Shown here: one piece after another, positions 1-7,451 of the stretch | How positions within the stretch are numbered: position 1 is the stretch's first letter | Layout: the number at the start of each line of letters is the position of its first letter | Assembly (NCBI GenBank): GCA_016288755.1 | Contig: JAEELE010000099.1 | Location: 1 to 43,319, forward strand | Source: Oscillospiraceae bacterium | GTDB lineage: Bacteria > Bacillota > Clostridia > Oscillospirales > Ruminococcaceae | DNA: 43,319 nt | Direction: 5' to 3' | The notes under the pieces: model-generated | Told to the model about the DNA's origin: nothing | The model's database searches: none | The model's input: only the letters and a program-made list of their open reading frames with translations | Position numbers and translations under genes: made by a program

Positions 1-111
1 ACGACCGCCGCAAGCGAGACATCGACCGGGTCTGCTCTCACGGACACGACGGCATTCCCGGCGGAACCGGCGCAGACTGAGGCCACAGCGAAAGGAGCGG
101 ACGGCGCATGA
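1..111 (+). CDS. 3' end of an unknown gene with a Thr/Ala/Ser-rich C-terminus (partial)
   Basis: Frame 1 is open from the window edge to a TGA at 109-111, encoding 36 residues rich in Thr, Ala, Ser and Glu. The stop overlaps the ATG of ruvX as ATGA, a typical translational coupling, and the ruvX ribosome binding site (AAAGGAG, 91-97) lies inside this frame. Both make a real coding end more likely than chance, although the other two forward frames are also open over much of this short stretch. The composition resembles the Thr-rich tails of the proteins at 10443-11129 and 38652-40058, which are membrane-anchored. The function cannot be read from this fragment. Confidence 0.5.
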   Translation, partial: TTAASETSTGSALTDTTAFPAEPAQTEATAKGADGA

Positions 112-539
112 TCATATTCGGCGTTGATTTCGGCGATGTGCGCACAGGCTGGGCAGTCTGCGGCGAATCGGAGATGATGGCATCGCCTGCGGGCGTGCTG
201 ACCGAGCGCAGATTTGACGTCTGTGCCGGGAAGACCGCAGAAGCCGCCGTGCAGGCGGGCGCAAAACTGATCGTGGTCGGGCACCCGAAGAATATGGACG
301 GCAGCCGCGGACCGCGTGCGCAGCTCTGCGAGGAATTTGCCGAAAGGCTGCGCGTGCTGACCGGACTGCCGGTCGAGCTCTGGGACGAGCGCTGCACGAC
401 CGTCACGGCGCACCGCTATCTCAACGACACCAACACGCGCGGGAAGAAGCGCAAGGCGGTCGTCGACGCAGTCGCCGCAACGGTCATTCTCGAAAGCTAT
501 CTGGATTACCGCAGAAACACCGGGAAAACCGGCAAATGA
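108..539 (+). CDS. ruvX: RuvX/YqgF family putative Holliday junction resolvase
   Basis: The 143-aa product has the RNase H-like fold signature of the YqgF/RuvX family: GVDFG near residues 5-9 with the first acidic residue D7, VVGHPKNMDGS near 56-66, LWDERCTTVTA near 91-101 with D93/E94, and VVDAVAATVILESYL near 118-132 with D120. Length matches the family (about 140 aa). The family is described as a nuclease acting on branched DNA or in 16S rRNA 5'-end maturation; which role applies here cannot be told. AAAGGAG at 91-97 supports ATG 108, which overlaps the stop of the upstream partial gene. The stop at 537-539 directly abuts the stop of a convergent small gene on the other strand. Confidence 0.9.
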   Translation: MIIFGVDFGDVRTGWAVCGESEMMASPAGVLTERRFDVCAGKTAEAAVQAGAKLIVVGHPKNMDGSRGPRAQLCEEFAERLRVLTGLPVELWDERCTTVTAHRYLNDTNTRGKKRKAVVDAVAATVILESYLDYRRNTGKTGK

Positions 540-713
540 TCAGTGCAGGATATCGGAAATGCTGTCAAAGACCGCGCCCAGCGCGTGCACGGCTTTGACC
601 GTTCTGCGCCTGAGCCGCGATTTTTCGCTGCCGGTCGCCGCAGAGACCAGATATCCGACCATGCCTGCCGCAGCACCGACCGCGAGACCCTTGGTGATCG
701 CCTGAAGCTGCAT
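540..713 (-). CDS. Small 57-aa Ala/Gly-rich protein with a possible membrane segment
   Basis: On the minus strand an ATG at 711-713 opens a 57-codon frame ending in TGA at 540-542. It is preceded by GAAAGGAGCGATCACA, a strong ribosome binding site about 9 nt before the ATG. The product starts MQLQAITKGLAVGAAAGMVG, followed by a stretch of small and hydrophobic residues up to about residue 27, then a basic patch (SEKSRLRRRTVK, about 29-40) and a hydrophobic tail. This looks like a single short membrane or membrane-associated helix with a cytoplasmic basic side, somewhat like small YtxH-type proteins, but I do not recognise the family. It converges on ruvX with no base between the two stop codons and is divergent from trmL. 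Confidence 0.6.
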   Translation of the reverse strand: MQLQAITKGLAVGAAAGMVGYLVSAATGSEKSRLRRRTVKAVHALGAVFDSISDILH

Positions 714-775
714 TGTGATCGCTCCTTTCCTTCGGGGATACTGTTATTTTTTCACGGAGCGCCCGACAAATACAC

Positions 776-801
776 GGCAAATCTATCATGCGTGATTTGC
801 C
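776..801 (+). promoter_or_regulatory. 8-bp hairpin just upstream of the trmL ribosome binding site
   Basis: GGCAAATC (776-783) and GATTTGCC (794-801) form a perfect 8-bp stem with a 10-nt loop. It ends directly before the trmL Shine-Dalgarno. It could be an operator or leader hairpin for trmL. No T-tract follows, so a terminator is unlikely. Confidence 0.35.
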
Positions 802-814
802 CGAAAGGAAATCT

Positions 815-1366
815 ATGTCAAAATTACATCTGGTCCTCGTCGAGCCGCGCATCCCGCAGAATACGGGCAGCATTGCGCGCACCTGTGCAGTGACCGGCGC
901 AGTGCTGCATCTGGTGCACCCGCTCGGCTTTTCGATCGACGACGCAAAGCTCAGACGCGCCGGGCTCGATTACTGGGACAAGCTCGAGATCCATCACCAC
1001 GGTGATCTCGAAGCGTTTTTTGCGGAATATCCGCAGGCGCAGGGCAGCCCCGACCCCTTTTTCTACTTCACCGCAAAGACCGGCACGCTCTACACCGAGG
1101 TACAGTATCCGGATGAGTGCTTTCTGCTCTTCGGGCGCGAGGACCTCGGGCTGGATGACGCGATACTGGCGGCACACCCCGAGCGCTGCGTGCGCATCCC
1201 GATGCGGGAGACACTGCGCTGCCTCAATCTCTCAAATTCTGTTGCCGTCGCCGCCTATGAGGTGCTGCGACAGCATGATTTCGCCGGGCTCACCCGCGAC
1301 GGCAGATATGCAAAGGCGGGCTGGGAGCCGGCAGAACCGCGAGCATTTGACATAAGTCAAACCTGA
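815..1366 (+). CDS. trmL: tRNA (cytidine/uridine-34-2'-O)-methyltransferase, TrmL (SPOUT family)
   Basis: The 183-aa product begins MSKLHLVLVEPRIPQNTGSI and matches the short SpoU/TrmH-like methyltransferases that modify the wobble base of tRNA-Leu. Family marks are IPQNTGSIART near 13-23, LFGREDLGL near 105-113 and the trefoil-knot region VRIPM...LRCLNLSNSVAVAAYE near 126-149, where S-adenosylmethionine binds. Length fits (about 155-185 aa). ATG 815 is chosen because GAAAGGAAA lies about 6 nt before it; the in-frame ATG at 788 would add a non-conserved stretch and lacks a binding site. It heads a co-directional run with degV (16-nt gap), a Dabb protein and an unknown. Confidence 0.92.
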   Translation: MSKLHLVLVEPRIPQNTGSIARTCAVTGAVLHLVHPLGFSIDDAKLRRAGLDYWDKLEIHHHGDLEAFFAEYPQAQGSPDPFFYFTAKTGTLYTEVQYPDECFLLFGREDLGLDDAILAAHPERCVRIPMRETLRCLNLSNSVAVAAYEVLRQHDFAGLTRDGRYAKAGWEPAEPRAFDISQT

Positions 1367-1382
1367 TTGGAGGAAATGAGAA

Positions 1383-2270
1383 ATGCGAAAGCAAATGATC
1401 CGGCTGATGACCGATTCCGTCAGCGATATCACAAAGGAGCAGGCAGAATCGCTCGGCATCCGGCTGCTGTGCATGCCGATCACTGTCGACGGCAAGCCCC
1501 TGCGCGAGATTGAGGATTTCACCAAGGAGGAATTCTACCCGATGATCGAAAATTCACGGGAATTCCCCTCGACCGCGCAGCTCACGCCGTTTGAGATCGC
1601 CGAGGCATACGAGAAGCAGGCAGCAGAGGGCTGCACCGACCTGATCTTCGTGACGATCGGCTCCGGCGGCTCGGGCACCTATGCCAACGCCTCAGCCGCG
1701 CGTCAGACCTATTACGACGAGCACCCCGACGCGGCAAAGCGCATGCGCATCCATCTGGTCGACGGGCGCAACTACACCGCGACCTACGGCTATGCCGTGA
1801 CCGAAGCCGCAAAGATGCTCCGCCGCGGCGCCGGCGTGCCGGAGATCACTGATTTTCTCGAGGACTGGTGCACCCATGCCGGGCTCTATTTTGTCCCGAT
1901 GACGCTGAAATATGTCAAGCGCTCCGGGCGCGTCAGTGCGGCTGCGGCATTTGCGGGCGAACTGCTGGGTCTGAAGCCGTTCTGCCGCATCGTCAACTGC
2001 AAATCGACCGTGCTCCAGAAGATTCGAGGCGAGCAGGCGATCATCCCGAAAATGGTCGAGACTGTCAAGGCGGATATCCAGCCGCACACTCCGTACATCG
2101 TCATGCAGGGCAAAAACCAGAAGCTCGCGCAGGATTTCGGCGCGGCACTGACCAAGGCACTGGGCTATCCGCCCGCCGCCTACTGGAGCATCGGCGCGGC
2201 GATCTGCTGCAATGCCGGTCCCGACGTGGTCGGCTTTGTCATCAAGCGCACCGATGCCGCAGCAGAATGA
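1383..2270 (+). CDS. DegV family fatty acid-binding protein
   Basis: The 295-aa product is a full-length DegV protein. Visible marks are TDSVSDI near 10-16, STAQLTP near 63-69, the glycine-rich IGSGGSGTYANA near 92-103, and the C-terminal GAAICCNAGPDVVGF, corresponding to the family's usual G-x-HTGPG region. Related proteins (FakB) hold an acyl chain and present it to a fatty acid kinase; no kinase gene is in this window, so the partner is unknown. GGAGG at 1370-1374 supports ATG 1383. It follows trmL by 16 nt and is followed by a 76-nt gap with a fragment of the intergenic repeat family. Confidence 0.9.
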   Translation: MRKQMIRLMTDSVSDITKEQAESLGIRLLCMPITVDGKPLREIEDFTKEEFYPMIENSREFPSTAQLTPFEIAEAYEKQAAEGCTDLIFVTIGSGGSGTYANASAARQTYYDEHPDAAKRMRIHLVDGRNYTATYGYAVTEAAKMLRRGAGVPEITDFLEDWCTHAGLYFVPMTLKYVKRSGRVSAAAAFAGELLGLKPFCRIVNCKSTVLQKIRGEQAIIPKMVETVKADIQPHTPYIVMQGKNQKLAQDFGAALTKALGYPPAAYWSIGAAICCNAGPDVVGFVIKRTDAAAE

Positions 2271-2346
2271 GAATTAGAGGTTGGCGGTGAGAGGTTAGAA
2301 GTAAAGGTGACGGAACAACTCCTCACTTCTCACTCCGAACTACAAC
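2271..2346. repeat. Partial copy of the purine-rich intergenic repeat family
   Basis: The gap holds GAGGTTGGCGGTGAGAGGTT, followed by AGAAGTAAAGGTGACGGAAC and AACTCCTCACTTCTCAC. These match the ends of elements at 3464-3602, 12364-12517, 27432-27656 and 33936-34031. The central GCGGTATC core of the family is absent. Confidence 0.6.
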
Positions 2347-2359
2347 AGGAGGTTTGTCG

Positions 2360-2668
2360 ATGATTCACCACATTGTTCTGTTCCGCCTTGCCGACAAGAA
2401 CGGCAAAACCGCCGCGGAGTGGGCTGCCGAGGGCAAAATCCGCGCCGAATCGCTCCGTCAGACCGTGCCGGGCGCGGAGACGCTGCAGGTCTTTGTCAAC
2501 AGCCCCGACGCGGATGCGGGCAATTATCACCTGATGCTGCACGGCACCTTCGCGGACATGACCGCGCTGCATGATTACGCCGTGCACGAAAAGCATCTGG
2601 AATTTGTCGCGTTTATCAAGTCAGTGCTCGCCGAAAACGGCAGAGCCTGCATTGATTATACAGAATAA
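2360..2668 (+). CDS. Dabb (stress-responsive alpha/beta barrel) domain protein
   Basis: The 102-aa product begins MIHHIVLFRLADKNGKTAAE, the classic start of Dabb-domain proteins. Its second half carries NYHLMLHGTFADMTALHDYA, then VHEKHLEFVAFIKSV and a terminal ACIDY, also typical of the family. These small dimeric ferredoxin-like barrels have varied or unknown roles. AGGAGG at 2347-2352 is 7 nt before ATG 2360, favouring it over the in-frame TTG at 2354. It lies between degV and the unknown gene at 2682 (13-nt gap), so the three are probably co-transcribed with trmL. Confidence 0.88.
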   Translation: MIHHIVLFRLADKNGKTAAEWAAEGKIRAESLRQTVPGAETLQVFVNSPDADAGNYHLMLHGTFADMTALHDYAVHEKHLEFVAFIKSVLAENGRACIDYTE

Positions 2669-2681
2669 GGAGGATTCAGGT

Positions 2682-3389
2682 ATGGACAAGATGACAAACA
2701 TCGAGGTCTGGGTGCCCGAGAAATATCTCGACACGGAGAGCTATGCCCCGGAGACGCCCGGCATCTACCGCGACCTGAAAAAGAACGCATTCTGCATCAG
2801 CGTTGCGGCAGACGTCATGCCGCGCTATCCGCTGCGCCCGGTCATGGAGCACTTTCACCTGCGCTTTCCCGGGCACGAGGGCGATGTGCACGCTGCGGCG
2901 GTCAACGGCAAAAAGCGCAAGGTGATCGAGCTGGTGACCGGCGATCTGAAGGAGGATTCGCTGAAGGCGATCCGGACCTTTGCGACGATCGACGGAAAGA
3001 CCGTCGTCAATTACTATCTCAGCGGCTTCGATGTGGTCTGCACACTGTTCGGCGAGGCAAACTGCACGATCAACGGCAAGCCGGTCGAGGCACTGGTGCT
3101 CGGCGCACGCTGCGACTACTTTGGCGATTATTCGCCCTTTGACATGTACGATTCCGAGCGGGAGCTGATCCGGCAGTTTACGGACGGCAGTGTGCTGGAA
3201 TTCCCGCAGATCTCCGAGAAGGCGCGCATCCGCGGCATCATCGCGAAGAAGGATTTTCTCTATCTCAATTATCTGGAAAAGAATGTCAACAAGGCGCTCG
3301 TGTTCAATGCGCAGGGCTTTTACAAGCTGCTGGCAGGCGAGGACCTCGAGGACGAGGTCGTGCACGGACAGTTCAAGGACCCGCAGTGA
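2682..3389 (+). CDS. Conserved-looking hypothetical protein, 235 aa
   Basis: The product begins MDKMTNIEVWVPEKYLDTES and is a soluble, well-mixed globular sequence without a signal peptide or membrane segment. I do not recognise a family. Visible features are a basic hydrophobic strand KKRKVIELVTGDL near residues 71-83, an aromatic and acidic patch DYFGDYSPFDMYDSERELI near 146-164, and an acidic end (LAGEDLEDEVVHG). ATG 2682 follows GGAGG with a 10-nt spacing, so the frame's extension further upstream, which overlaps the Dabb gene, is not used. It is last in the trmL-degV-Dabb run and is followed by a strong terminator. GC content and codon use match its neighbours. Confidence 0.75.
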   Translation: MDKMTNIEVWVPEKYLDTESYAPETPGIYRDLKKNAFCISVAADVMPRYPLRPVMEHFHLRFPGHEGDVHAAAVNGKKRKVIELVTGDLKEDSLKAIRTFATIDGKTVVNYYLSGFDVVCTLFGEANCTINGKPVEALVLGARCDYFGDYSPFDMYDSERELIRQFTDGSVLEFPQISEKARIRGIIAKKDFLYLNYLEKNVNKALVFNAQGFYKLLAGEDLEDEVVHGQFKDPQ

Positions 3390-3401
3390 AGTGAATCACA
3401 C

Positions 3402-3443
3402 AAACAGCCCTTCCGGTTTCAGACGCCGGAAGGGCTGTTTTTT
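3402..3443 (+). terminator. Rho-independent terminator after the trmL operon
   Basis: AAACAGCCCTTCCGG (3402-3416) pairs perfectly with CCGGAAGGGCTGTTT (3426-3440), a 15-bp stem with a 9-nt loop, and runs into six T residues ending at 3443. It begins 12 nt after the stop of the unknown gene at 2682-3389. Confidence 0.93.
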
Positions 3444-3463
3444 GATCCAGTCACGAGAGAGGA

Positions 3464-3602
3464 GAGGGAAAGAAGCGCGGTATCACTGCGCGATTCTGAA
3501 TCAGCAGGACCTCATGCAGCAGCCTTCGGTTCAGCGGCGAACATGAGGATAACGGGACAACTCCTCACTCCTCACTGTTCACTCCTCACTCGACCGCCTG
3601 CC
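3464..3602. repeat. Intergenic repeat element, copy with GCGGTATC core
   Basis: Between the terminator and the ArsC-like gene lies GAGAGAGGAGAGGGAAAGAA, then GCGGTATCACTGCGCGATTC with TGAATC, a GTTCAGCGGC stretch, GATAACGGGACAACTCC and a TCACTCCTCACTGTTCACTC run. The order core, TCAGCGG, ATAACGGRACAACTCCTCAC is the same as in the copies at 12364-12517 and 27432-27656. No gene is seen in this stretch. Confidence 0.7.
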
Positions 3603-3619
3603 TGCTGCCTTCTCTCTGC

Positions 3620-3961
3620 TCACTCCGCCTCGACCCACTGCTTCCACACGGCAGCCGCCTCCCCGACGGTCGCGGCTCTGCCGTTGCGCACGATCGGCGT
3701 GCGGAGCATGTCGGGCTCCTCGAGCAGCTTCTCGAACTGGGCGTCGGGCAGCAGATATTTCCACAGCGGATAGCTTTTGTGCTTTTCGTCGACCAGCTTC
3801 TCCAGCCCGCCGACTGCCTGCACCACGCTCTCGAGCTCGCGGCGGCTCATGCCCTTCTGCCGCAGGTCGACCGACTGAAATTTCACGCCGCGCTCCTTGA
3901 AAAAGCGCTCCGCCTTTTTCGTGTCAAAGCACTTCGGCTTTCCGAAAATCTGAATATTCAC
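3620..3961 (-). CDS. ArsC/Spx-like thioredoxin-fold protein
   Basis: The 113-aa product begins MNIQIFGKPKCFDTKKAERF, with a thioredoxin-fold start and a single cysteine, C11, at the position of the ArsC/Spx active site. The conserved cis-proline region is RTPIVRNG (T88-P89), followed by WKQWVE at the end; the size is normal for the family (110-130 aa). There is no CxxC as in Spx, and the N-x-x-C-G-T-S loop of true arsenate reductases is replaced by KPKCFDT, so arsenate reduction is doubtful; a YffB-like reductase or regulator is as likely. A GAAAGGAGCGCAT-type site precedes the ATG. It follows the PBP gene by 18 nt and is probably in the same operon. Confidence 0.8.
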   Translation of the reverse strand: MNIQIFGKPKCFDTKKAERFFKERGVKFQSVDLRQKGMSRRELESVVQAVGGLEKLVDEKHKSYPLWKYLLPDAQFEKLLEEPDMLRTPIVRNGRAATVGEAAAVWKQWVEAE

Positions 3962-3979
3962 GCAGATGCGCTCCTTTCC

Positions 3980-5995
3980 TCAGCCGAGCTTCGAGCCGAT
4001 CACGGTCTCCGGGTAATATTCCGCAAAGAGCTCGAGGATTTGTTTCACCATGTATTTCGCATTCTTGCCGCCCTCGATCATGCCGCAGAAGGCGATCTCG
4101 GGATTCTCCGCGGGCGCGTAGCCGATGACGAACGAATCGGTGCCGCGCGGCGACTGCGGCGTGCCGGTCTTGATCGCAACGTCGAAGCCGAGCTTGTTCA
4201 GATCGTATTCCGCAGGCATGGCGGTCTGTGCCGCGCCGATCATGCCCTCCTCGATCACCTTGTAGACATCGTCGCTGGTGAGCTCGATGCGCGCGACGAC
4301 CTCGGGCTCCTTGACCGCATGCAGCTGCGTCATCGTGTTGTTCCAGCTTGACTGCACCAGATGCGGACGGTAGCGCACGCCCTCGTTCGCGATGGTCGAT
4401 GCGACGGTCGCCATTTGCAGCGGCGTAACCTGCACCTCCGACTGCCCGATCGCAGCCTGCAGCAGATTGCCGATATACCACGGGATGCCGAGCTTTTCGT
4501 AGGTCTCCGGGCATGCGAGATAGCCGCCGCTGTCGCCCGATTCAAGCCCGAGCGGGCTTCCGAGCCCGTAATATCTCTCATATTCGAGCAGGCGGTCGAG
4601 CCCGAGACGCTGTGCCAGCTCGTAGAAATAGATATTGCAGGAGACGGTCAGTGCCTTCGAGGCGTTGATATAGTGGTGCTCGCCGGTGCAGTGCACGACC
4701 GTGTCGATGAATTTGTAGTTGCGCGCGCAGTAGAAGCTCGTGTTTTTGGTGACGACGCCGGTGTTGAGCCCGGCGGTCGCGGTGATCGTTTTGAAGGTCG
4801 AGCCCGGACGGTAGAGCCCGTCCGTCGCGCGGTTGACCAGCGGGGTATTCTTCGTTTCGGCGACGGCACTGTAGTCCGCGAGCAGATCGCTGAGATTATA
4901 GGTCGGCAGCGTCGCCATTCCGAGCACGGCGTTGTCCTTCGGGTCGAGCGCGACGATCGCGCCGCAGAAGGCATTGCGGCAATCCTTCTCCGTTGCGCGC
5001 AGATGCGCACAGTAGTCCTTCAGGATCGCCTGCAGACCGGTCTGAAAGCCGCTGTTGACCGTGAGCTGCACGGTCTCGCCGCCGACGGGCTCCTCGGTCA
5101 CGCGCACTGAGCTGACCTCGCCGTTTGTCACAGTGATCTGACGGGTGCCGTTTTTGCCGCGCAGCTGCGATTCGAGCGCGAGCTCCAGCCCCGTTTTGCC
5201 GACATAGTCCGAGAGCGCATAGTCGCCGCCGGAATCGCGGAGATTCTGATATTCCTCGCGCGAATAGATCGGACCGACATAGCCGATCTCGTGCGGGATG
5301 ACGTCGCCGCGGACGACCTCGCGGGTCGCCTCCTCGACGATATTGACGCCCCTGAGCCTGACGCGGAGCTCCTTGATGCGCATGACGAGCTCCAGATCAA
5401 TGTCGTTCGCGAAGTAGAAGACATTGGACATGGAGAAGCCGCGCAGGAGCATCTCGTAGCGCAGCCCCGCGATCAGCCGCCGCTCCGACTGCGAATAGCT
5501 GTCGGCGATCTCATAGTCCGAGATCAGCTTGTCGACGCAGTTTTCTGCGGTCGCATAGCGGTTGACGTTCAGCAGCGTCTTCATCGCCTCGACGTCGCTG
5601 TCGCGCTCGGCTTCAAAGGTGTAGGGCACAGTCTGCGAGACCGGCATGGTCTCGTTCCATCCGTAGCCCGCCTCGCGCAGGATCTTGGCGGTCTGCAGCA
5701 GGATCTCGTTGCCTGCCGCGTGATCGCTCGGGAAATACGCCTTCTCGATGATGAGCTGATAGCCGATCTTGTTCGAGACGATCGGGTCGCCCGCCGCATC
5801 GACGATATCGCCGCGGGTCGCGGGGATCACCTGCGAATAGACGACCTGATTCGTCGGCTTGCCGCTTAATTCGCCCGCCTCTGCGATGCGCAGGGTTATC
5901 AGCCGCCAGACCGCCAGCGCCGCTGCGAGCAGCACGAGCACGATCAGAAAGCTGTTTCGTATCAGCTCGGAGAGCTGCCGGAAAAATTCCTTCAT
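3980..5995 (-). CDS. Class B penicillin-binding protein (PBP2-like transpeptidase)
   Basis: The 671-aa product builds peptide crosslinks in the cell wall. It has a short cytoplasmic start, one membrane helix (about 15-36), a PBP dimerisation domain with ATRGDIVD near 59-66, and a transpeptidase domain with all three motifs: STFK at 399-402 (nucleophile S399), SCN at 452-454 and KTG at 609-611. Length fits MrdA/PBP2 or SpoVD-type enzymes; there is no C-terminal PASTA domain, favouring an elongation or division PBP over SpoVD. The ATG at 5993-5995 (MKEFF) has GGAGG 10 nt upstream; the longer frame to 6127 would cross the promoter. mreBCD and rodA are not adjacent. A perfect-looking SigA promoter lies at 6060-6088. 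Confidence 0.9.
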   Translation of the reverse strand: MKEFFRQLSELIRNSFLIVLVLLAAALAVWRLITLRIAEAGELSGKPTNQVVYSQVIPATRGDIVDAAGDPIVSNKIGYQLIIEKAYFPSDHAAGNEILLQTAKILREAGYGWNETMPVSQTVPYTFEAERDSDVEAMKTLLNVNRYATAENCVDKLISDYEIADSYSQSERRLIAGLRYEMLLRGFSMSNVFYFANDIDLELVMRIKELRVRLRGVNIVEEATREVVRGDVIPHEIGYVGPIYSREEYQNLRDSGGDYALSDYVGKTGLELALESQLRGKNGTRQITVTNGEVSSVRVTEEPVGGETVQLTVNSGFQTGLQAILKDYCAHLRATEKDCRNAFCGAIVALDPKDNAVLGMATLPTYNLSDLLADYSAVAETKNTPLVNRATDGLYRPGSTFKTITATAGLNTGVVTKNTSFYCARNYKFIDTVVHCTGEHHYINASKALTVSCNIYFYELAQRLGLDRLLEYERYYGLGSPLGLESGDSGGYLACPETYEKLGIPWYIGNLLQAAIGQSEVQVTPLQMATVASTIANEGVRYRPHLVQSSWNNTMTQLHAVKEPEVVARIELTSDDVYKVIEEGMIGAAQTAMPAEYDLNKLGFDVAIKTGTPQSPRGTDSFVIGYAPAENPEIAFCGMIEGGKNAKYMVKQILELFAEYYPETVIGSKLG

Positions 5996-6059
5996 TGGTT
6001 TGCTGCCTCCGGAAAATATCTCGGGCACGGCTTTCTGTCTGCACGCCGTATCCCATTCT

Positions 6060-6088
6060 AGTATACAACTTTTCGCGGGGATTGTCAA
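6060..6088 (-). promoter_or_regulatory. SigA-type promoter of the PBP gene
   Basis: On the minus strand TTGACA (6083-6088) is followed after exactly 17 bp by TATACT (6060-6065). Transcription would start near 6053, about 58 nt before the start codon. The -35 box lies in the loop of a 9-bp inverted repeat, TTTCGCGGG/CCCGCGAAA (6071-6079 and 6092-6100), which could bind a regulator or fold as a hairpin. Confidence 0.85.
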
Positions 6089-6103
6089 CCGCCCGCGAAA
6101 TGA

Positions 6104-6137
6104 GAATCCCCGCAGCTGCATGCGCACAACTGCGGGG
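6104..6137 (-). terminator. Hairpin between the lipoprotein gene and the PBP promoter, candidate terminator
   Basis: CCCCGCAG and CTGCGGGG around 6108-6137 form an 8-bp GC-rich stem with a 14-nt loop just after the stop of the lipoprotein gene. The following bases on the minus strand (ATTCTCATTT) are only moderately T-rich, so termination may be weak. Confidence 0.55.
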
Positions 6138-6157
6138 TTTCGTTTCTGAATTGTCAG

Positions 6158-6880
6158 TCAGCTGATATGCACAGCGCACAGATAGACCTTTGTGCCGCTC
6201 TCCTGCTCGACCTGCTTCTCATAATGGCTGGATTGGTCAAAATAGCCGACCTTCGCGGTGTGTGTGCCGTTCATGCTGACGAAACGGCTGGCTGCATTGT
6301 TCGCCGTGATCTCCGTATCTCCGAGCGCCTGCCCGAGCGCGGCGAAGAGCGCAGAAAACTCCGCGTAGTAGTCGGCAGAGGCATCGCCCTGCGTCACGAG
6401 CTGCGCATAGGTCTCCGCAGCGGTCTTTCCGCCGGCTGCCTCCGAGGTCGGATAGCTCTCAAAGGCGAGCTTGACGCCGAACGGGAGCGTATTGCTGCTG
6501 TCGGTGCCGTCAAACCGGACACCCTCGCGGAACCGGAACAGCTTTTCATAGCCCGCTCTCATGCCGTCCTGCTGCGGAATCAGGTCTTCGGGCTCCCCGC
6601 GCAGCGGCAGATTCTCCAGCAGATATTTCTCCGCTTCCTCGCTGCTTTTCTTGTTCAGGCTTTCGGCGAGCACCTCGGCGACCGTTTTGATGCTGACGGA
6701 ATTTTCGTCCGCCCTGCTGTCTGCCGGGGCTTCGCTCTCCGCCGCAGCACTGCTTTCCGCCGCCGACGCGGCTGTATCCGTCTTTGAACCGGCACTGCCG
6801 GAGCTTTCCCTGCTGCCGCAGCCGGTCAGCAGGCACGCCATCATCGCCGCCGCGGTGAGAATCACAGAAGCACGTTTCAT
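6158..6880 (-). CDS. Putative lipoprotein, 240 aa
   Basis: The product starts with a lipoprotein signal, basic MKR, a hydrophobic core and the lipobox L-T-G-C with the lipidated cysteine at C21. A low-complexity linker rich in Ser, Ala, Glu and Thr runs from about 22 to 65, spacing the folded part from the membrane. The remaining 175 residues form an unrecognised globular domain with the sequences GEPEDLIPQQDGMRAGYEKL and ASRFVSMNGTHTAKVGYFDQ. It is likely an outer-face lipoprotein of a Gram-positive cell, function unknown. It is transcribed separately from the PBP gene, whose promoter lies in between, and is preceded by a 17-nt gap to the unknown gene at 6914. Confidence 0.78.
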   Translation of the reverse strand: MKRASVILTAAAMMACLLTGCGSRESSGSAGSKTDTAASAAESSAAAESEAPADSRADENSVSIKTVAEVLAESLNKKSSEEAEKYLLENLPLRGEPEDLIPQQDGMRAGYEKLFRFREGVRFDGTDSSNTLPFGVKLAFESYPTSEAAGGKTAAETYAQLVTQGDASADYYAEFSALFAALGQALGDTEITANNAASRFVSMNGTHTAKVGYFDQSSHYEKQVEQESGTKVYLCAVHIS

Positions 6881-6913
6881 GTTTGCACATCCTGGTTGTT
6901 CAGAATCCTGTCA

Positions 6914-7342
6914 TCAAGCGGTGATCTCCGCCGTGATATGTGCGGGGTCGGAAATATCAAAGCGCCAGATCTCGCCGGAGGCATTCTCCGCGAGAATATG
7001 GCAGCCGTGCACCTCCAGCCCGATGAACGGTCTCGCGAAATCAAAGCTCGCGACAAACACCGAACGCCCGGGGGCGAATGCCATCACAAAGCCGAGGTCT
7101 GCCGTGTCGGTGCGGACCGTGCCGCAGATGACACGTCCGCCGACTGCCGGGAGCTGCGCCTCTGCGTGAATCTTCGTTTCATATTTGCCCGCCTCGCGCG
7201 GCGGTGCAAAGCGCCCGAAGCTGCCGGTTTCCGTGAGCGTGCGGTCGCCCTTTGCGTCGCTTTCGACGGCATAGCGCCGCAGTGTCATGTCGCCCTGCCA
7301 GATGCCGTTCAGAACCGGCAGACCGTGCGGGTCAAGTGCCAT
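6914..7342 (-). CDS. Hypothetical protein, 142 aa
   Basis: The product begins MALDPHGLPVLNGIWQGDMT and has no signal peptide or membrane helix. It is rich in predicted beta-strand stretches (KYETKIHAEAQLP, VGGRVICGTVRTD, GFVMAFAPGRSVFVASFDFA), suggesting a small beta-sandwich or barrel. I do not recognise the family. The ATG at 7340-7342 has GGAGG 8 nt upstream and defines the start; the frame stays open further upstream through repeat sequence that is clearly not coding. The gene lies between hisS (109-nt gap) and the lipoprotein gene and may be co-transcribed with both. Confidence 0.65.
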   Translation of the reverse strand: MALDPHGLPVLNGIWQGDMTLRRYAVESDAKGDRTLTETGSFGRFAPPREAGKYETKIHAEAQLPAVGGRVICGTVRTDTADLGFVMAFAPGRSVFVASFDFARPFIGLEVHGCHILAENASGEIWRFDISDPAHITAEITA

Positions 7343-7352
7343 AGGTAAACCT

Positions 7353-7425
7353 CCGATGAAATGAGAAATAAGAAGTGAGAAATGCGCAGCCTTTCCGAGG
7401 TAGGAGGGAGGAGGGAGCAGGCGGT
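7353..7425. repeat. Purine-rich intergenic repeat, short variant
   Basis: Between hisS and the 142-aa gene lies GAGAAATAAGAAGTGAGAAA and then GTAGGAGGGAGGAGGGAGCA. These are the same degenerate short tandem units found at the ends of the larger elements at 12364-12517 and 27432-27656. The GCGGTATC core is missing. Confidence 0.55.
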
Positions 7426-7451
7426 CCGCCGCTTGCATTCCCGCACCGCGC

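Noticed and set aside
565-882. 105-codon minus-strand frame covering the small gene region
   Set aside because: It is out of frame with the well-supported 57-aa gene and has no ribosome binding site.
3190-3546. Plus-strand frame running through the terminator and repeat after the trmL operon
   Set aside because: It crosses a strong rho-independent terminator and has repeat-like Arg/Ser-rich translation.
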